Below, piece after piece: positions 1 through 6,103 of a DNA stretch of 7,278 bases (its first letter is position 1; each line of letters begins with the position of its first letter). Source of the stretch: Tardiphaga sp. (GTDB taxonomy: Bacteria > Pseudomonadota > Alphaproteobacteria > Rhizobiales > Xanthobacteraceae); contig JACMOT010000096.1 in the NCBI GenBank assembly GCA_014377915.1, positions 1-7,278 of the forward strand, in the 5' to 3' direction. The notes beneath the pieces are model-generated. The model was given only the letters and a program-made list of their open reading frames with translations, was not told the origin of the DNA and made no database searches. The position numbers were made by a program, and so were the translations under genes.

Positions 1-978
1 CCTGCAAGCAGTTTCTATCGCGTCTTCGGTGGCGCGGCTTTGCTGCTGCTGGCCTTTACCGCTAGTCCGGTGCGGGCGCAGACCTATCCCGATCGCAACA
101 TCGCACTTATCGTTCCATTTCCGCCCGGCGGAACGACGGACATTGTTGCGCGCATTCTTGTCGAGCAACTGGGGGCGGATCTCGGCAAGCCAGTGCTGAT
201 CGAAAACCGTGGCGGTGCCAGCACCTCGCTCGGCGCCCAGATGGTGGCCGGCGCGGATAAGGATGGTTACACGCTGCTGTTTGCCAGCGCGACGACGTTC
301 ACGACCAATCCGCATCTGCTGGCCGGCATCAAATACAGACTCGAGGATTTCGCCCCGGTCGCGATGGTGGTCAAGGTGCCGTTCGCCTTCGTCGTCAAGA
401 AGGATTTTCCCGCCACCGATATCGCTTCCTTTCGCGCCTACGCTTTGGCCCATCCCGGCAAGGTCAACAACGCCACCAACGGGCCGGGCAGCACGGTTCA
501 TCTGATGGGGGAGATCGTCGCGCGCGGGCTCGGCGTCAAATTCCAGCACGTGCATTATCGCGGCGCGGCACCGGCCATGAACGACATGCTCGCAGGTATC
601 GTCGACAGCAATGTGGAGGCGCTGACCAACTCCGCGCCGAATCACAAGGCCGGCATGTATCGCGCATTGGCGGTGCTATCGGAGCAGCGCCTGCCACAGA
701 TGCCGGAGGTGCCAACGTTCAAGGAGTTGGGATATCCCGGTATCGTGGGGGACACTTGGTTCGCCGTGTTCGCGCCGGCGGGGACGCCGCAGCCCGTGCT
801 GGACAGGCTCAGCAGTTCGATCAACCGCATCGTCAAGACGCCCGACTTCGCCAGGCGCATGGAGGCCATTGGCAATCAGCCATGGGTAATGACGCCCACC
901 GAACTCCGGATCCATGTGATCAGCGAACGCGAGCGTCTCGGCAAGCTCATTCGGGATGCCGGCATCACGGTGGAATGA
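1..978 (+). CDS. Bug/TctC-family tripartite tricarboxylate transporter solute-binding protein, 5' end outside window
   Basis: Periplasmic solute-binding protein of the Bug (TctC) family, which captures small carboxylates or related solutes, usually for a TctA/TctB membrane pair. The frame is open from base 1. The in-frame TTG at 40 is not a credible start, because it would cut into the signal peptide: the hydrophobic run GGAALLLLAF and the cleavage-like site VRA|Q (after codon 26 of the window) need the residues before it. The true ATG is therefore upstream, and 325 codons are visible. Family hallmarks are PFPPGGTTD (about codons 39-47), the ENRGGAST block, DGYTLL, HYRGAAPAMNDMLAG and the C-terminal LPQMPEVPTFKELGYPG. 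The mature length fits the roughly 300-residue family norm. No tctA or tctB gene is visible, and orphan Bug genes beside catabolic enzymes are common in this family. It precedes the aldolase-family gene by 75 bases, so the two may share a transcript. The substrate is unknown. Confidence 0.95.
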   Translation, partial: PASSFYRVFGGAALLLLAFTASPVRAQTYPDRNIALIVPFPPGGTTDIVARILVEQLGADLGKPVLIENRGGASTSLGAQMVAGADKDGYTLLFASATTFTTNPHLLAGIKYRLEDFAPVAMVVKVPFAFVVKKDFPATDIASFRAYALAHPGKVNNATNGPGSTVHLMGEIVARGLGVKFQHVHYRGAAPAMNDMLAGIVDSNVEALTNSAPNHKAGMYRALAVLSEQRLPQMPEVPTFKELGYPGIVGDTWFAVFAPAGTPQPVLDRLSSSINRIVKTPDFARRMEAIGNQPWVMTPTELRIHVISERERLGKLIRDAGITVE

Positions 979-1031
979 ACCGCCGAGAATTCATCGACCG
1001 TCTGCTGCGGACTGGGGGCTCCGGACCTGTA

Positions 1032-1047
1032 GCCAACAACAAAGGAG
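1032..1047 (+). promoter_or_regulatory. A-rich leader and ribosome binding site of the aldolase-family gene
   Basis: The block GCCAACAACAAAGGAG ends in a near-perfect anti-16S AAGGAG (1042-1047), six bases before the ATG at 1054, and fixes that start. The same block, with 14 of 16 bases identical and the same six-base spacing, precedes the family 5 binding-protein gene at 4261-4276. The unstructured AACAACAA part probably favours ribosome loading; that role is inferred. Confidence 0.8.
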
Positions 1048-1053
1048 AATCCC

Positions 1054-1848
1054 ATGAATGCAACTGTCAGTTCGCCGTCTGTACAAATCGTTCGATCGGT
1101 TCAGGAACAGGTCAGTGCCGCCGAATGGCAGTCGCGCGTCGATCTCGCCGCGTGTTATCGCCTGACCGCGATGTATGGCATGACCGAGATGATCGCCAAT
1201 CACATCTCATGCCGCGTGCCCGGCACGGAGAACGAGTTCCTCATCAATCCGTACGGATTGCTCTATGAGGAGATCGACGCATCGAGCCTGGTGAAGATCG
1301 ATCTCGACGGCAATGTTCTGTTCAACGCATCCGACTACGGCGTGAATGCCGCCGGCTTCGTCATTCACAGCGCCATCCACATGGCGCGCCATGACATCGA
1401 TTGCGTCGCGCATACCCATACGGTGGCAGGTATGGCAGTGTCGGCGATGCAATGCGGATTGCTGCCGGTCGCGCAGACCTGCATGCGTTTCCTTCATGTC
1501 GCCTATCATGATTTCGAAGGCATCGCGGACAATCCGGAGGAGCGCGAGCGGCTGGTCTCCCATCTCGGCGATCACGAAGCCATGGTGTTGCGCAATCACG
1601 GCCTCCTGGTGGTCGGCAAAACGATCGCGTCGACCTTCAACGTTCTGTTCCGGATGGAGCGCGCCTGTGAAGTGCAGGTGGCCGCCTTGTCCTGCAATAC
1701 GCCTCTGGTGACGCCTCCGCCGGAGGTGTTGCAGCAGACCTACGATCGCATGAAGCCGCGCGACAACGCTCCGGGCCTGAGCGGTGAACTGGCCTGGCCC
1801 GCATTGCTCCGCAAGCTCGATCGCGCCGATCCGTCATTTCGGCATTGA
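1054..1848 (+). CDS. Class II aldolase/adducin family protein
   Basis: Probable cytoplasmic metal-dependent enzyme of 264 residues in the class II aldolase/adducin fold. Relatives include fuculose-phosphate aldolase, ribulose-phosphate 4-epimerase and several aromatic or sugar-acid decarboxylases. Visible motifs in order: NHIS at 49-52, NPYG at 65-68, an EEIDASSLVKIDLDGNVL block at 72-89, the AGFVIHSAIHMAR helix at 100-112, the AHTHT metal-site motif with H120 and H122, and NHG at 181-183, where H182 is the likely third zinc or other divalent-metal ligand. The N-terminal 20 residues are poorly conserved in character. The ATG is set by AAGGAG six bases upstream. There is no signal peptide or membrane segment. 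Length is normal for the adducin-like branch (about 250-265). It follows the Bug binding-protein gene, which suggests that it acts on the imported compound or a product of it. Whether it cleaves, epimerises or decarboxylates cannot be decided from motifs, so no specific name is given. Confidence 0.93.
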   Translation: MNATVSSPSVQIVRSVQEQVSAAEWQSRVDLAACYRLTAMYGMTEMIANHISCRVPGTENEFLINPYGLLYEEIDASSLVKIDLDGNVLFNASDYGVNAAGFVIHSAIHMARHDIDCVAHTHTVAGMAVSAMQCGLLPVAQTCMRFLHVAYHDFEGIADNPEERERLVSHLGDHEAMVLRNHGLLVVGKTIASTFNVLFRMERACEVQVAALSCNTPLVTPPPEVLQQTYDRMKPRDNAPGLSGELAWPALLRKLDRADPSFRH

Positions 1849-2117
1849 AGCAAGCGGAAGCCGGGTTCGCGATCGCCGATGTCGGCGCGGCGCGGACCTG
1901 GCTTGTGCTACGCTCATCATCCCGACCACGATGGAAACAGCATGAAGCGACTATCCGGGCGCTGACCTCGACGCTTGTTGACCGGCCAGCGTCCGTGACG
2001 GTGACCTTTGATCGCAGTGCGGTAATCGTGGCTGCTGCGCAACTAGTGACAGGTAGTGATATCTGCGTTGACTTCGGGCCCGACGAATTTGTCGGCCGCG
2101 TAAACCCCAAAGATCGT

Positions 2118-2146
2118 TTGACGTTTTAGCCGCAGTTACATTCTAT
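2118..2146 (+). promoter_or_regulatory. Candidate sigma-70-type promoter for the ABC transporter operon
   Basis: TTGACG (2118-2123, five of six matches to the -35 consensus) is followed after exactly 17 bases by TTCTAT (2141-2146, three of six matches to the -10 consensus, with the conserved final A and T kept). Transcription would start near 2153, at the edge of the first inverted-repeat arm, leaving a leader of about 215 bases before the permease start. It sits in the AT-richer part of the gap. The -10 is weak, so this is a proposal only. Confidence 0.35.
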
Positions 2147-2154
2147 TTGGAAAC

Positions 2155-2251
2155 GATAGGATCGGTTCAATAATCCGCCGCACGATCATAGCGCGAGCTT
2201 CTCTCAGGGTAGAAACCGTATCTCTCATGGGTGTATTCTATCGATCCTATC
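2155..2251. repeat. 10-base perfect inverted repeat, possible operator pair
   Basis: GATAGGATCG at 2155-2164 is the exact reverse complement of CGATCCTATC at 2242-2251, with 77 bases between the arms. Such widely spaced arms are more in keeping with two binding sites for one regulator, or a looping operator, than with an RNA hairpin. The first arm lies just after the proposed -10. The second is immediately preceded by ATTCTAT, which also overlaps the proposed -10 at 2140-2146. A chance 10-base match in a gap this size is possible. Confidence 0.3.
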
Positions 2252-2354
2252 AGCAGTCAGGCATGCGCCACCTGTACACGGCGGGGCGCGCAAGATTTAT
2301 CAAGACCGTTCATTGTCCAGCGGTCGCTAGCCGCCCTTGTTGCTGGCGAATCAT

Positions 2355-2361
2355 GGAAGGA
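2355..2361 (+). promoter_or_regulatory. Ribosome binding site deciding the start of the first permease gene
   Basis: GGAAGGA lies eight bases before the ATG at 2370. The longer in-frame alternative, a TTG at 2337, has no comparable site and would add 11 residues that are not typical of the family ahead of the basic N-terminus. Confidence 0.7.
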
Positions 2362-2369
2362 CGAGGCTG

Positions 2370-3323
2370 ATGCGTGCCTATGCCGCCCGTCGCCTGCTGG
2401 CGCTGATTCCGACGATCTTCTTTGCCAGTCTGATTGTTTTCATCACGCTTCGGATGGTGCCGGGCGACGTTATCGATCTGATGCTGGCGCAGAACGATAT
2501 CGCCGCCGGCGCCAAGGATCGCGCGCAACTGGAGCAAGCGCTGGGCCTGGATCAGCCAATCTATATCCAGTATTTCCGTTGGGTCGGCGGTGTCCTGCAC
2601 GGTGATCTCGGGCGATCGCTCTGGCAGAATACGCCGGTACTGGATCAAATTCTGAGTCGACTTCCGATTACTTTCGGTCTGGGCTTCCTGGCGATCCTGA
2701 TCGGTCTGATCATTGCGATACCGATTGGCATCTATTCCGCGCTGAGGCAGGACACCATCGGCGACTACGTGATGCGCTCGATGTCGATCCTGATGCTTGC
2801 GGTCCCGGCGTTCTGGACGGGCACCATGGTCATGGTGTTTCCCGCCATCTGGTGGGGCTGGTCCCCGGAGATCGATTACATTCCCTTTTTGCAGGACCCG
2901 GTCGGCAATATTCGACATATGTTGCTGCCCAGCCTGATCCTCGGCATGTCGCTGTCGGCCATTACCATGCGGATGACGCGCACCATGATGCTTGAGGTGC
3001 TGCGCCAGGACTATATCCGGACCGGCTGGGCCAAGGGCCTCAGCGAATGGACGATCGTGACGCGTCATGCATTGCGCAACGCGTTGATCCCGGTGGTAAC
3101 GCTGGTCGGCATCCAGGCGCCGCTGGTGATCGGCGGCGCGGTGATCATCGAACAGATCTTCGTCATTCCCGGAATGGGGATGTTGCTGCTCGAAGCCGTC
3201 ACCCAGCGTGACTATCCCATCGTCGCCGGCGTGTTTCTCGTCGTCGGCATCGCCGTCATGCTCATCAACCTTGTGGTCGATCTCAGCTATGGCATGCTCG
3301 ACCCGAAAGTAAGGTTCAGCTGA
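2370..3323 (+). CDS. ABC transporter permease, DppB/OppB-like (peptide/nickel/opine class)
   Basis: Inner-membrane channel subunit of an Opp/Dpp-class importer, 317 residues. It begins MRAYAARRLLALIPTIFFAS, the classic DppB N-terminus: a basic stretch leading into the first membrane helix (about 9-28), followed by a periplasmic loop with LRMVPGD (27-33) and the LGLDQPIYIQYFRW segment (58-71). Further helices lie near 100-122, 135-160, 185-203, 237-262 and 283-306. The cytoplasmic EAA loop that docks on the ATPase is clear at about 212-243, with DYIRTGWAKGL and RHALRNALIPVVT. It is followed by the family block EQIFVIPGMG (261-270) and RDYP (280-283). The stop TGA shares its last base with the ATG of the next gene, so translation is probably coupled. 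Length is normal for the family. The substrate is not revealed by this subunit. Confidence 0.97.
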   Translation: MRAYAARRLLALIPTIFFASLIVFITLRMVPGDVIDLMLAQNDIAAGAKDRAQLEQALGLDQPIYIQYFRWVGGVLHGDLGRSLWQNTPVLDQILSRLPITFGLGFLAILIGLIIAIPIGIYSALRQDTIGDYVMRSMSILMLAVPAFWTGTMVMVFPAIWWGWSPEIDYIPFLQDPVGNIRHMLLPSLILGMSLSAITMRMTRTMMLEVLRQDYIRTGWAKGLSEWTIVTRHALRNALIPVVTLVGIQAPLVIGGAVIIEQIFVIPGMGMLLLEAVTQRDYPIVAGVFLVVGIAVMLINLVVDLSYGMLDPKVRFS

Positions 3324-4219
3324 TGACGATTGTGACCCACGCCGTCATTCCCCCTGTGGTGCGCCGCCGTTCCCCTTCATGGGTTTTTGTCGCGCGGCTG
3401 TTTCGTGAGAAGCCGCTCGGGGCGGCGGGTGCCGTGATCTTCGTGCTGTTCCTGCTGTGCGGCGTGTTCGCCGATTTCCTGGCGCCCTATGGCTACAATC
3501 ACATCAATCCGATCAACCGTCTCAAGCCGCCGTCGTGGCAATTTCCATTCGGCACCGACAATCTAGGACGCGATGTGCTGTCGCGCTGCCTCTATGGCGC
3601 GCAATTATCCGTCATCATTGGGTTTTGCGGGGCTGGGATCGCCACCGTCCTCTCTGTCGTCATTGGTATTCTCACCGGCTACCTTGGCGGCCGGTTCGAC
3701 ATGATTGTGCAGCGCCTGGTCGATGCCTGGATGAGCTTTCCGGATCTGATCGTGCTGATCGTGGTGGTTTCCGTTGTCGGCCCCGGACTCGTACCGATCA
3801 TCGGCATCCTCGGCCTGTTGCTTGGCATCGGCGGTTCGCGGATCATTCGTGGTGCCACCATCTCCGTGCGCGAAAACATGTATGTGAACGCAGCCCAGTC
3901 GATGGGGGCGACGCTGCCACGCATCCTGTTGCGTCACATTCTTCCCAATGTCATGCCGCCGATCATCATCCTGTTCACCACGCGGGTCGGCTTCGTGATC
4001 CTGGCGGAATCAGGGCTGTCGTTTCTCGGCCTTGGCGTGCCGCCGCCCACGCCGACCTGGGGCGGTATGCTGTCGGGAGCGGGCCGGACCTTCATGCTGC
4101 AGGGACCGTGGCTCGCTCTTGCGCCTGGCCTTTGCCTCACCGTGGTCGTGTACGCCACCAACGTATTCGGCGACGCGCTGCGCGATCTGCTCGATCCCCG
4201 TATGCGCGGGTCGCGATAG
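3323..4219 (+). CDS. ABC transporter permease, DppC/OppC-like
   Basis: Second inner-membrane channel subunit, 298 residues, pairing with the DppB-like product. A positively charged cytoplasmic N-terminus (RRR at 14-16) leads into the first helix (about 32-54). The periplasmic segment carries the family signature FGTDNLGRDVLSR (76-88), and further helices lie near 92-119, 138-172, 207-230 and 262-284. The EAA loop is at about 183-215, with RENMYVNAAQSMGA and LRHILPNV. It is followed by LSFLGLGVPPPTPTWGGML (232-250) and the C-terminal FGDALRDLLDPRMRG (282-296). Its ATG overlaps the upstream stop by one base, and I see no strong separate ribosome binding site, which fits coupled translation from the dppB-like gene. 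The binding-protein gene follows after 63 bases. All expected motifs are intact. Confidence 0.97.
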   Translation: MTIVTHAVIPPVVRRRSPSWVFVARLFREKPLGAAGAVIFVLFLLCGVFADFLAPYGYNHINPINRLKPPSWQFPFGTDNLGRDVLSRCLYGAQLSVIIGFCGAGIATVLSVVIGILTGYLGGRFDMIVQRLVDAWMSFPDLIVLIVVVSVVGPGLVPIIGILGLLLGIGGSRIIRGATISVRENMYVNAAQSMGATLPRILLRHILPNVMPPIIILFTTRVGFVILAESGLSFLGLGVPPPTPTWGGMLSGAGRTFMLQGPWLALAPGLCLTVVVYATNVFGDALRDLLDPRMRGSR

Positions 4220-4260
4220 GCGAGTTTTGCGTGCGTTACGTCGAAGGTCGAATGACCGCG

Positions 4261-4276
4261 GCGAACAACAAGGGAG
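4261..4276 (+). promoter_or_regulatory. A-rich leader and ribosome binding site of the family 5 binding-protein gene
   Basis: GCGAACAACAAGGGAG ends in AAGGGAG, six bases before the ATG at 4283, and decides that start. It is nearly the same block as at 1032-1047. Having a strong site of its own, unlike the coupled permease before it, fits the need for more binding protein than channel; that reading is inferred. Confidence 0.75.
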
Positions 4277-4282
4277 ACGACG

Positions 4283-5989
4283 ATGTCTGCACGAAACCTC
4301 ACGACACGGCTGGCGGTGACAGCGCTCGGACTATCGATTGCGCTCGGCGGATCGACGGCCTCGCGGGCCGACGAGAAGCCGCAATATGGCGGCACGCTCC
4401 AGGTTGCCACGATGAACCGGGCCTTGTCGGTGCTGTCCTGGGATCCTGCCGACTGGAACTGGAAGGTGAACCACGATACCGGCCAGTTCTACGAGCAGCT
4501 ATTCTCCGGTGATTTGTCCAAGGCAAAGCGCAATGGCGGCAAGTATCCGTTTTATGCCGATGCGTGGCTGCCGAGCGTCGCGGTGCGCGGCGAGCTGGCC
4601 GAGAGCTGGGAGATGAAGGAGAACCCGCTGCGCGTGGAGGTCAAACTGCGCAAGGGCGTGATGTTCCCGGCAAAGCCCGGTGTGATGGCGTCCCGCGAAC
4701 TGGTCGCCGATGACGTGGTGTTCAGCTACAACCGTCTCGACAAAAGTCCGAAGAAAATTGCGACCTATTTCGACCATATCGAAAAGGTCGAGGCGACTGA
4801 TCCCCATACGGTCGTCTTCACGCTAAAATACTATAATGCGGAATGGGACTATCGCTTCGGCTGGGGTTACTACTCCGCGATCTACCCGAAGGAGGTCGTC
4901 GACGCCGGTCCCAACGACTGGAAAAATCTGAACGGCACCGGCCCGTTCATGCTGACGGGCCACGTCCAGGGCAATTCCAACACCTATTCGAAGAACCCGA
5001 TCTACTGGGACAAGGAAAAGATCGGCAATGAGGAGTTCAAGCTGCCGTTCATTGACCAGCTCGTCTATCGAAACATCAAGGATGAGGCGACCGTGACCAC
5101 GGCGCTTCGCACCGGCAAGCTGGATATTGCCGAAGCTGTTCGTTGGACCGACATGGAACAGCTGAGCAAGAGCGTTCCGCAGCTGAAGTGGTCGAAATGG
5201 TTATCGATGAACGGTCAGTTCCTGTCGATGCGTGTCGACACCAAGCCGTTCGATGATATCCGCGTTCGCCGCGCGCTGAACCTCGCAGTCGACAAGCAGG
5301 AGATCGTCAAGGCCTATTACAACGGCCATGCCGAACTGTTCTCCTACCCGCAGCACCCGGATTACACCGGCTATTACCAGCCGCTGGCCGAGATGCCGGA
5401 CTCGGTCAAGGAATTGTTCGTCTATAATCCGGACAAGGCGAAGAAGCTTCTCGCCGAGGCCGGGCTACCCAAGGGCTTCACCTTCAAGGTGCAGGTCTGC
5501 TCGTGTCAGCCGGACCATCTGGATCTGCTGTCGCTGGTGGCGGCGTATTTGGAGCGGGTCAACGTCAAGCTCGATATCCAGCCGATGGAATATGGCGCAT
5601 TCCTCTCGGCGATGACGTCGAAGACTCTGGCAGCCGGCTATCTCATGAACAATGGCCACACCAACCCGACCACGACCATCCGCAAGAGCTTTGTTTCCGG
5701 TCAGACCTGGAATCCATCGCAATGGGCCGATCCCGCCTTCGACAAGAAAATGGAAGTTGCGTACCAGGAGCGCGACGAGACCAAGCGCCAGGTCTTGCTG
5801 AAGGAGATGACGATCGAGATCCTCGACAAGGCGCCGTACATCTGGTTGCCGACGCCCTATGTCTATTCCGCCTGGTGGCCATGGGTGAAGAATTACGGGG
5901 GTGAGCTTCGCGCCGGGGCTGTGCGGCCAGCGCCGATCTATGCGCGCATCTGGCTGGATCAGGAGATGAAGAAGAAGATGGGCTTCTGA
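4283..5989 (+). CDS. ABC transporter substrate-binding protein, family 5 (DppA/OppA-like)
   Basis: Periplasmic receptor of the importer, 568 residues. The signal peptide is clear: MSARNLTTRLAVTALGLSIA, then cleavage probably after ASRA (residue 29). No lipobox cysteine is present, so it should be soluble rather than a lipoprotein. The mature protein starts with PQYGGTL, normal for SBP_bac_5. Other family marks are LAESWEM with the strand after it (105-120), LRKGVMF (122-128), the ADDVVFSYNR segment (142-151), GTGPFML (218-224), the hinge-region block FDDIRVRRALNLAVDK (323-338), YNPDKAKKLLAEAGLPKGF (381-399) and a tryptophan-rich C-terminal part (WWPWVKNYGG, 531-540). A CSC motif (C406, C408) follows FKVQV. 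Those are the only cysteines I see in the mature protein; whether they pair is unknown. Length is at the upper-middle of the family. It lies between the permease and ATPase genes rather than first. The ligand cannot be predicted. Confidence 0.96.
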   Translation: MSARNLTTRLAVTALGLSIALGGSTASRADEKPQYGGTLQVATMNRALSVLSWDPADWNWKVNHDTGQFYEQLFSGDLSKAKRNGGKYPFYADAWLPSVAVRGELAESWEMKENPLRVEVKLRKGVMFPAKPGVMASRELVADDVVFSYNRLDKSPKKIATYFDHIEKVEATDPHTVVFTLKYYNAEWDYRFGWGYYSAIYPKEVVDAGPNDWKNLNGTGPFMLTGHVQGNSNTYSKNPIYWDKEKIGNEEFKLPFIDQLVYRNIKDEATVTTALRTGKLDIAEAVRWTDMEQLSKSVPQLKWSKWLSMNGQFLSMRVDTKPFDDIRVRRALNLAVDKQEIVKAYYNGHAELFSYPQHPDYTGYYQPLAEMPDSVKELFVYNPDKAKKLLAEAGLPKGFTFKVQVCSCQPDHLDLLSLVAAYLERVNVKLDIQPMEYGAFLSAMTSKTLAAGYLMNNGHTNPTTTIRKSFVSGQTWNPSQWADPAFDKKMEVAYQERDETKRQVLLKEMTIEILDKAPYIWLPTPYVYSAWWPWVKNYGGELRAGAVRPAPIYARIWLDQEMKKKMGF

Positions 5990-6014
5990 GCGCGTTGCCC
6001 TGCGCCCGCCGATC

Positions 6015-6047
6015 CCTGCGGTGCCGTTGATACGGCGGCATCGCAGG
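6015..6047 (+). promoter_or_regulatory. Intercistronic hairpin between binding-protein and ATPase genes
   Basis: CCTGCGGTGCCG (6015-6026) pairs with CGGCATCGCAGG (6036-6047) around a nine-base loop: 12 pairs, of which 11 are Watson-Crick and one is G-T, mostly G-C. It starts 25 bases after the binding-protein stop and ends 56 bases before the ATPase ATG. No T-run follows, so it is not a standard intrinsic terminator. More likely it protects the 3' end of the upstream message or partially attenuates read-through, lowering ATPase output relative to the receptor. The structure is seen directly; the role is inferred from other ABC operons. Confidence 0.55.
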
Positions 6048-6103
6048 ACACCGCAACGCCGATTGGATCGACTTTCAGGTTCCGTTCGCGAACAGGAGAC
6101 AAA

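Larger units (their letters stand above)
1849..2369. other. 521-base region without a convincing gene; probable control region of the ABC operon
   Basis: No coding frame here looks real. The first 250 bases are GC-rich. The stretch from about 2100 to 2310 is clearly richer in A and T than the flanking genes. Short structures seen: a small hairpin CGCCG-ATGT-CGGCG at 1874-1887, just after the aldolase stop, without a T-run; two copies of TAGTGA ten bases apart (2044-2049, 2054-2059); a hairpin CCGAC/GTCGG (2080-2084, 2091-2095); a candidate promoter at 2118-2146; and an inverted repeat at 2155-2164/2242-2251. The heptamer ATTCTAT occurs at 2140-2146 and 2235-2241. A 94-codon frame at 1845-2129 starts with TTG, has no ribosome binding site, uses codons unlike its neighbours, and resembles nothing I know. 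It is not called as a gene. Confidence 0.7.

Noticed and set aside
40..42. TTG at 40 as the start of the Bug-family gene
   Set aside because: The reading frame is open to base 1 and the signal peptide needs the residues before this codon, so the start is upstream of the window.
1874..1887. Hairpin CGCCG-ATGT-CGGCG after the aldolase gene as an intrinsic terminator
   Set aside because: Only five pairs and no T-run follows; too weak to call a terminator.
1845..2129. 94-codon frame starting with TTG at the aldolase stop
   Set aside because: There is no ribosome binding site, it has a rare start codon and unusual codon choice, and it matches no family I recognise. It is kept as a finding to test, not called as a gene.
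2273..2301. TGTACA-17-TTTATC as a second promoter closer to the permease
   Set aside because: Matches to the -35 and -10 consensus are poor at both elements; weaker than the candidate at 2118-2146.
2310..3068. 252-codon open frame on the - strand, antisense to the first permease
   Set aside because: Composition dominated by Arg, His, Gln and Asp, no family motif, and fully overlapped by a clear DppB-like gene.
3457..4512. 351-codon + strand frame across the second permease and the start of the binding-protein gene
   Set aside because: It runs out of frame through two genes with complete motifs, and its translation is Arg/His-rich without domain character.
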